From Ramlibacter sp. WS9 (GTDB lineage: Bacteria > Pseudomonadota > Gammaproteobacteria > Burkholderiales > Burkholderiaceae_C): DNA of 64,000 nucleotides. The translations under genes and the position numbers were made by a program. Under the pieces are notes generated by a model. That model ran no database searches and was not told the DNA's origin. It saw only the letters and a list, made by a program, of their open reading frames with translations. Location: contig NZ_RKMB01000003.1 of assembly GCF_003797765.1 (NCBI RefSeq), forward strand, positions 389,207-453,206, given 5' to 3'. This document shows, piece by piece, positions 58,993 to 64,000 of this stretch. Numbering within the stretch: the first letter of the stretch is position 1; every line of letters starts with the position of its first letter.

Positions 58993-59664
58993 CTACGCCG
59001 CGATCCGCCCCGCCTCGATCGTGATCCTGCGTTCGCAGCGCTGCGCGATCGCGCGGTCATGCGTCACCAGCACCAGCGTCGTGCCCTGTTCGCGGTTCAG
59101 GTCGAACATGAGCTCCATCACCGTCTCGCCCGTGGCGAAGTCCAGGCTGCCGGTGGGCTCGTCCGCCAGCAGCACGGCCGGCTGGACCACGAACGCGCGC
59201 GCCAGCGCCACGCGCTGCTGCTCGCCACCCGACAGGACGCGAGGATAGTGCCCCAGGCGCTGCGACAGCCCCACGCGGCTCATCATCTCGGTGGCGGCCT
59301 TGCGCGAGTCCTTGCGGCCGGCCAGTTCCAGCGGCAGCATCACGTTTTCGAGCGCGGTGAGGTTTCCCAGCAGCTGGAAGCTCTGGAAGACGAACCCTAC
59401 TTTGCGGGCGCGCAGCGCGGCGCGCTGGTCCTCGTCCATGGAGAACAGGTCTTCACCGGCAAGGTGGACAGTGCCGCGCGTGGGCGTGTCCAGGCCCGCG
59501 ATGATCGATAACAGCGTGCTCTTGCCCGAGCCGGAGGCCCCGACGATGGCGGCTGTTTCCTTGGGCGCCAGCTCGAAATCGATATCGCGCAAAATGTCCA
59601 GAGTGCCCGTTGAATCGGTGACCGATTTGTTCAGGTTCCGGGCGGAAATGATGGGATCAGACAT
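58993..59664 (-). CDS. ABC transporter ATPase, YbbA/LolD type
   Basis: 223 aa: IVGASGSGKSTLLSIIAGLD (Walker A), GFVFQSFQLLGNLTALENVMLP (Q-loop), LSGGEQQRVALARAFVVQPAVLLADEPTGSLD (signature and Walker B), LVTHDRAIAQRCERRITIEAGRI. This is the YbbA/LolD-like class that energises FtsX-like lipoprotein or lipid exporters. It is divergent from an arylesterase/TesA gene, as ybbA is from tesA in E. coli. Confidence 0.92.
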   Translation of the reverse strand: MSDPIISARNLNKSVTDSTGTLDILRDIDFELAPKETAAIVGASGSGKSTLLSIIAGLDTPTRGTVHLAGEDLFSMDEDQRAALRARKVGFVFQSFQLLGNLTALENVMLPLELAGRKDSRKAATEMMSRVGLSQRLGHYPRVLSGGEQQRVALARAFVVQPAVLLADEPTGSLDFATGETVMELMFDLNREQGTTLVLVTHDRAIAQRCERRITIEAGRIAA

Positions 59665-60337
59665 GTTTGCTGGAGTTTGGGGACGGCGCCACTTTATCGC
59701 GGCCGCATTAGCTGGGGGTTATGCCTTGTCCGGTGGGACGGTCGTGGCCGCGACGCCGGGATCCATCCTGGTTGTTGGCGACTCGCTCAGCGCGGAGTAT
59801 GGCCTGCAACGGGGCGCCGGCTGGGTTGCCTTGCTCGAAAAGCGGCTGGCCGCGCAAAAGATGCAGCGGGCGGTCGTCAATGCCAGCATCAGCGGCGACA
59901 CCACCTCGGGCGGGCGCTCGCGGCTGCCCGCGCTGCTGGCGCAGCACAAACCGGGCGTCGTGGTGATCGAGCTCGGTGGCAATGACGCTTTGCGCGGGCT
60001 GCCCTTGTCCATGACGCAGGACAACCTGTCGGAGATGACCAAGGCAGCCCAGAAGGCAGGCGCCAAGGTATTGCTGGTGGGCATGCAGGTGCCGCCCAAC
60101 TACGGCACCGACTACGCCGACCGTTTTGCAGCCCTCTTTTCGGCCGTGGCCAAGGCCCACAAGGCTGCCGTTGTGCCGTTCATGCTCAAGGGCGTGGCAG
60201 ACGGTGCGGACCCGACCAAAATGTTCCAGGCAGACCGCATCCATCCACGTGCCGAGGCCCATCCGATCATCCTCGACAACATCTGGCCGGAACTCAAGAA
60301 ACTGCTTGCATCGCCGGCGGGGACTGCCGCGCCGTGA
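59663..60337 (+). CDS. tesA: Arylesterase / TesA-type GDSL hydrolase
   Basis: 224 aa with an N-terminal signal (RRHFIAAALAGGYALSGGTVVA). GDSL-hydrolase blocks: ILVVGDSLSAEYGL (nucleophile Ser), VVIELGGNDALRGLPLS, and ADRIHPRAEAHPIILDNIWP (Asp-His pair). Acts on acyl esters or thioesters in the periplasm. Its ATG (59663) overlaps the ATG of the divergent ybbA-like gene in the four-base sequence CATG, so promoters must lie within the opposite genes. Confidence 0.9.
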   Translation: MFAGVWGRRHFIAAALAGGYALSGGTVVAATPGSILVVGDSLSAEYGLQRGAGWVALLEKRLAAQKMQRAVVNASISGDTTSGGRSRLPALLAQHKPGVVVIELGGNDALRGLPLSMTQDNLSEMTKAAQKAGAKVLLVGMQVPPNYGTDYADRFAALFSAVAKAHKAAVVPFMLKGVADGADPTKMFQADRIHPRAEAHPIILDNIWPELKKLLASPAGTAAP

Positions 60338-61395
60338 ACGTTCAATCCGTGCCGGCGGCCGAAGCGATCGCGCGGCTCGACGACTTCAGCGACATCCTCG
60401 ACGCCCGAAGCGAAGGCGAATACGAGCTCGATCATTTGCCCGGCGCGTTGAACTGGCCGTCCCTCAACAATGAAGAGCGCAAACTCGTCGGCACGCTGTA
60501 CGCGCAGGTCAGCCCGTTCGAGGCCCAAAAGCGCGGCGCCGCCCTGGTGGCGGCCAACATCGCGCGCCACATCGAGCGCGACGTGATCGACAAACCGCGC
60601 AGCTGGCAGCCGCTCGCTTACTGCTGGCGTGGCGGCAAGCGTAGCGGCTCGCTCGCGCTGGTCCTGGGACAGATCGGCTTCAAGGTGAGCGTGATCGAAG
60701 GCGGCTACAAGGCCTTTCGCAGCGCAGTGCTTGCGGCCTTGCCGGAACTCGCCGCGCGATTCGACTACCGCGTCATCTGCGGGCCCACGGGCTCGGGCAA
60801 GACGCGCCTGTTGCATGCGCTGGCCGCTGCCGGCGCGCAGGTGCTGGACCTAGAGGCGCTGGCCAGCCATCGCAGCTCGGTGCTGGGCATGATCCCCGGG
60901 CAACCGCAGCCGTCTCAGAAGCGCTTCGACACCCTGGTGTGGGATGCGCTGCGCCGTTTCGACCCGGCCCGGCCGGTGTTCGTCGAGAGCGAGAGCCGCA
61001 AGGTGGGCAACCTTGCGGTTACCGATGCGCTGATCGAGCGCGTGCGCGCCAGCCCTTGTTTCAGCCTGGAACTCTCAGACGACGAGCGCGTGGCCCTGCT
61101 GCTGGAAGACTACGATTTCTTCGCGAAGGACCAGGCGCTCTTTTGCGACCGGCTGGGTGCCCTGACCGAGTTGCGCGGCAAAGCCGTGGTGCAAGCGTGG
61201 CAGGCCCAGGTGGCGGCCGGGGAAACCGAAGCCGTGGTGCGCGAGTTGCTGCAAAAGCACTACGACCCGGGTTATGCACACTCGATGACGCGCAACTTCA
61301 CGGGATATGCGGGCGCAAAAACAATTGCGCCGACCGACAGGTCGGCGCAAGCTATGGCCGAGTTGGCGAAGAGGATGCTCGAGGGATTGTCCTAG
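60334..61395 (+). CDS. selU: tRNA 2-selenouridine/geranyl-2-thiouridine synthase
   Basis: 353 aa, GTG start overlapping the tesA stop. N-terminal rhodanese domain with the active-site cysteine in YCWRGGKRSGSLALVLGQIGF; a C-terminal P-loop domain with ICGPTGSGKTRLLHALAAAGAQVLDLEALA. It replaces sulfur by selenium, via geranylation, at wobble uridine of tRNAs. It converges with a small Lys-rich gene; the stops overlap. Confidence 0.92.
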   Translation: MNVQSVPAAEAIARLDDFSDILDARSEGEYELDHLPGALNWPSLNNEERKLVGTLYAQVSPFEAQKRGAALVAANIARHIERDVIDKPRSWQPLAYCWRGGKRSGSLALVLGQIGFKVSVIEGGYKAFRSAVLAALPELAARFDYRVICGPTGSGKTRLLHALAAAGAQVLDLEALASHRSSVLGMIPGQPQPSQKRFDTLVWDALRRFDPARPVFVESESRKVGNLAVTDALIERVRASPCFSLELSDDERVALLLEDYDFFAKDQALFCDRLGALTELRGKAVVQAWQAQVAAGETEAVVRELLQKHYDPGYAHSMTRNFTGYAGAKTIAPTDRSAQAMAELAKRMLEGLS

Positions 61396-61574
61396 GGCTG
61401 CGCCGGTGAGCTTGGCGGCTGGCCGCCTTGGTCGTCCGATCCGTCAGAGGACGGCTCACCTTCGCCCGGCTCACCTTGCTTTCGCTCGGCCTTGGCCTTG
61501 AGCTTGTCTTCTTTCTTGCGCTTCTTGGCCAGCTCTTTCTGCCGCTTTTCGTATCCGTAATTGGGTGTGGCCAC
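61392..61574 (-). CDS. Small conserved Lys/Glu-rich hypothetical protein
   Basis: 60 aa: MATPNYGYEKRQKELAKKRKKEDK, a highly basic helix, then a Gly/Pro/Ser-rich tail. Small proteins opening MATPNYGYEKRQKELA occur, as I recall, across Burkholderiales with unknown role. Expected coding from its conservation and position; the stop overlaps that of selU. Confidence 0.7.
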   Translation of the reverse strand: MATPNYGYEKRQKELAKKRKKEDKLKAKAERKQGEPGEGEPSSDGSDDQGGQPPSSPAQP

Positions 61575-61642
61575 AGGGGTTCCGTATTAGTCTGTCAATG
61601 GGGCCAATGTAAGCGATAAAGCGGCTGCCGGGTACCCCGCGA

Positions 61643-62815
61643 CTACCCCAGCGCGCCGAGCGCCTGTTCCAGATCCGCACGCAAGTCGTCCACCGCTTCC
61701 AGCCCGACGGAAAAGCGCACCAGCACGCCTTTGTACGGGCACGTGCCGAGCCGGGCACTGCGCATCGGAGCGACGTCGTACGGCACCGCCAGGCTGACCG
61801 GCCCGCCCCATGAATAGCCGAGCTTGAACAGCTCGAGCGCGTCGCAGAAGGCATCGACCTGGGCCGTGCCGTAGCGCGCGTCGAACACCACCGAGAACAA
61901 ACCCGCCGCGGCGGTGCACAGCTCACGCCAGTGCGGGTGGCCGGGAGATCCCTCGAACGCCGGGTGCAGCAGTTGCCCGATCTCAGGCCGGCCTTGCAGC
62001 CAGGCCGCCAGTTCCCGGGCCGCCATGTCCTGGGCGTGGTAGCGCACCGCCATGGTCGACAGCGATCGCAGGATGGTTTCGGCATCGTTCGCGCCCACGC
62101 CCCAGCCCACGCGCATGTGCGTGAGATTGAGCTGGCGATGCAGCTTGTCGTCGCGGGTGACGACGGCGCCCATCAGCACGTCGCCGCCGCCGCTGGGGTA
62201 CTTGGTCAGCGCATGCACGACGATGTCGGCGCCCGCATCGAACCCATTGAATGCAATGCCGGCGCTCCAGGTGCTGTCCAGCGCGGACGTGACGCCGCGT
62301 TCGCGGCAGATCGCGGCCAGCTCCCGCAGCGGCACGAACTCCATCGTCACCGAGCCGGGCGCTTCCAGCCATACGAGCTTGGTGTTCGGCCCGATCCTCG
62401 CCTGCAGGTCGGCGGGGTTCATCGCGTCGTAGATCTGGTGCGTGATGCCCCAGCTCTTCAACTCACCGTCCGCCAGCGCTTTGTTGGGGCCATAGGCGTT
62501 GTCGGGGATGAGCACTTCATCGCCCGCCTTGAGCAGCGCCATGCTGACATTGGCGATGGCCGCCAGGCCGCTGGGCACCAGGAGGCAGTGCTTTCCGCCT
62601 TCCAATGTCGCGATGCGCTCTTCCAGCGTGAACGTGGTCGGCGTGCCGTGCAGGCCGTAGGTGTAGCCGGCTTTGTGCTGCCAATCGCGCGCCCGCATGG
62701 CAGCCACGTTGGGGAAAATGACGGTGGAAGCCTTGAACACGCCCGGCTGCGGCGCGCTGAAACCAGGGGGCGGCGTGTAGGGGTGGTGAATGAGGTCGGT
62801 GATCGGCTTTCGCAT
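61643..62815 (-). CDS. metC: Cystathionine beta-lyase-like PLP enzyme
   Basis: 390 aa from ATG 62815. Cys/Met metabolism PLP family: RDWQHKAGYTYGLHGTPTTFTLEERIATLEGGKHCLLVPSGLAAIA, LVWLEAPGSVTMEF, ALDSTWSAGIAFNGFDAGADIVVHALTKYPSGGGDVLMGAVVTRDD (PLP lysine in ALTKYPSG). Typical of cystathionine beta-lyase (MetC) in beta-proteobacteria. Cleaves cystathionine to homocysteine. Confidence 0.9.
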   Translation of the reverse strand: MRKPITDLIHHPYTPPPGFSAPQPGVFKASTVIFPNVAAMRARDWQHKAGYTYGLHGTPTTFTLEERIATLEGGKHCLLVPSGLAAIANVSMALLKAGDEVLIPDNAYGPNKALADGELKSWGITHQIYDAMNPADLQARIGPNTKLVWLEAPGSVTMEFVPLRELAAICRERGVTSALDSTWSAGIAFNGFDAGADIVVHALTKYPSGGGDVLMGAVVTRDDKLHRQLNLTHMRVGWGVGANDAETILRSLSTMAVRYHAQDMAARELAAWLQGRPEIGQLLHPAFEGSPGHPHWRELCTAAAGLFSVVFDARYGTAQVDAFCDALELFKLGYSWGGPVSLAVPYDVAPMRSARLGTCPYKGVLVRFSVGLEAVDDLRADLEQALGALG

Positions 62816-62979
62816 GCCGGATGGTACCGTGACCGCCGTGTGACGTTGCGCGCTCGCGACAAGGCGGCGCGACACGTCGCGATGCCCGATTCGGTGTGGT
62901 CTATGTCACATAGATTCCCGGTTCCCACGGCCAGAACTCGACCGTATACTTCGTCACAAATTATTCAGGAAGGGTTAGT
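62816..62979. promoter_or_regulatory. Divergent intergenic region before the repeat-rich surface protein
   Basis: 164 bases. Contains the inverted repeat CTATGTCACATAG (62901-62913, 6-bp arms), a candidate operator, and a GGAAGGG ribosome site just before the ATG at 62980. The promoter is not certain. Confidence 0.4.
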
Positions 62980-64000
62980 ATGGCCAACTTACCAGCCACA
63001 GTCATCGCCACGGCGTCGATGGCGTACGCCGAGAATGCCGCGGCGGTCGCGGTCTCTCCCTCCCTGTCGATCTTTGACGACAACGCCAACCTCTTCGGGG
63101 CCAAGGTCACCATCTCCGGCGGCTTCCAGGCCGGCCAGGACGTCCTCAGCTTCACCTCCCAATTCGGCATCACCGGCAGCTTCAATGCGGGCACCGGCGT
63201 CCTCACGCTGAGCGGCACCGCCACCTTGGCGCAGTACCAGACCGTATTGCGATCGGTCAAATACCTCAACTCGAGCGATGCGCCCGTCACGGGCAACCGC
63301 ACCGTCCGTTTCGAAGTCAATGATGGCGCCCCGCCTAACCCGCTGAACATTCTCACGTCCACCGCGAACGTCAACGTCATCGCCAGCAACGACCGGCCGA
63401 TCATCGCCGGGCTGGACACGATGCTGTACACCGGGTCAGCTCAAAGCCTCAAGCAGGTGATCGATGCCGACCTCACGGTCACCGATCCCGACAGCAGCAC
63501 CCTGAACGGCGCCACTGTCCGCATCACCGGACACTATGTTCAGGGCCAGGACGTCCTGGGTTTCGTCGCCCAGAACGGCATCGTCGGCAGCTTCAACGCG
63601 GCCACCGGAACTCTTTCGCTCTTCGGCCACGCGAGCGTCGCTGCTTACCAGGCCGCTTTCAGGTCCATCACCTACCAGAATACCCAGCCGACGGGCACCG
63701 ACGTTGCCGATCGCACCGTCAGCTTCCAGGTCAAAGACAACCTCGGCGCGACGAGCTTCGCGGCCACCGCCACCATCATGTTCGCCGTGGCGCCCTTGAT
63801 CACGACGAGCCCGGGCACTGCCGCCTACATCGAAGGCGGTGCCACGGCCCTCGTGGACGGCGCACTCACCGTCACGGACCTGGATACCCCCACCCTGGCG
63901 GGCGCCACCATCAGCATCTCCGTGGGCTTCCAGGTGGGCGACTTGCTCGCGTTCGTCGACACCGCCAACATCACCGGCTCGTACAACCCGGCCACCGGCG
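62980..64000 (+). CDS. Large repeat-containing cell-surface/secreted protein (partial, N-terminus)
   Basis: Starts at ATG 62980 after a good ribosome site and runs off the right edge; 340 residues seen. It consists of ~110-residue beta-rich repeats. Repeat 1: AVSPSLSIFDDNANLFGAKVTISGGF and AGQDVLSFTSQFGITGSFNA. Repeat 2: VTDPDSSTLNGATVRITGHY and QGQDVLGFVAQNGIVGSFNAATGTLSLFG. Repeat 3 begins VTDLDTPTLAGATISISVGF. Such cadherin-like repeat proteins are typically exported by type I systems as adhesins. No signal peptide is seen, in line with a C-terminal export signal. Confidence 0.82.
   Translation, partial: MANLPATVIATASMAYAENAAAVAVSPSLSIFDDNANLFGAKVTISGGFQAGQDVLSFTSQFGITGSFNAGTGVLTLSGTATLAQYQTVLRSVKYLNSSDAPVTGNRTVRFEVNDGAPPNPLNILTSTANVNVIASNDRPIIAGLDTMLYTGSAQSLKQVIDADLTVTDPDSSTLNGATVRITGHYVQGQDVLGFVAQNGIVGSFNAATGTLSLFGHASVAAYQAAFRSITYQNTQPTGTDVADRTVSFQVKDNLGATSFAATATIMFAVAPLITTSPGTAAYIEGGATALVDGALTVTDLDTPTLAGATISISVGFQVGDLLAFVDTANITGSYNPATG

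Overview
High-GC genomic segment with dense gene packing, ATGA/TTGA-type overlaps between co-directional genes, frequent GTG and TTG starts and several gene families typical of the Burkholderiales (RcnB-like, GFA and DUF3237 proteins, a tesA/ybbA divergent pair, a short Lys-rich MATPNYGYEKRQKEL protein). A Comamonadaceae-like beta-proteobacterium (Ramlibacter/Variovorax/Polaromonas neighbourhood) is the best guess. This rests on family recall, not on a database search.

Layout. 1-2.6 kb: two-partner secretion pair (TpsB transporter, then the start of a TpsA filamentous exoprotein running off the left edge). 2.7-7.4 kb: a hypothetical protein, a TPR-methyltransferase, a divergent FtsH-like AAA protease, and an intergenic stretch ending in an orphan plus-strand terminator. 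7.4-13.3 kb: small housekeeping and accessory genes, including an ArsR/AHSA1/VOC/VOC/GFA cluster, a LysE exporter, and a class V aminotransferase divergent from an AraC regulator. 13.5-20 kb: fatty-acid degradation genes (acyl-CoA dehydrogenase, thiolase, FadJ-type fusion, SDR) with an M19 dipeptidase. 20-33 kb: FAD amine oxidase, MarR-GNAT fusion, EamA exporter, GyrI-like and AraC regulators, split chromate transporter, pyrF, a cluster of GNAT acetyltransferases, and envelope hypotheticals.

The striking region is about 33.3-51.7 kb. It carries two consecutive hyf-like gene sets (hyfB-C-E-F-G-H/I and hyfB-C-E-F-G-I). Both 'large hydrogenase subunits' have lost all four nickel-ligand cysteines, so these are probably energy-converting hydrogenase-related (Ehr) membrane complexes, intermediate between complex I and group 4 hydrogenases. 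Two bases after the last subunit gene, and apparently in the same operon, comes a 624-aa TnpB/Cas12-superfamily protein. It most resembles the compact type V-M (V-U1, Cas12m) effectors and has His in place of the first RuvC Asp. It is followed by a ribbon-helix-helix regulator, a candidate structured RNA, an unknown 258-aa protein and a pair of tandem 17-bp operator palindromes. No CRISPR array is visible.

The region is bracketed by relics of housekeeping genes. On the left is the start of ctaD (cytochrome oxidase subunit I), with its ribosome binding site, ending 14 bases before hyfB1. On the right is a maeB (malic enzyme) gene reduced to its first ~55 and last ~40 codons. This suggests an acquired island placed behind captured 5' regions.

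52-64 kb: polyamine-synthase-like and DksA/TraR-like genes, DUF3237, a sirtuin, rlmB, a heme-sensor plus kinase/cyclase fusion pair, ybbA/tesA, selU, a metC-like PLP enzyme and the start of a long repeat-rich surface protein running off the right edge.
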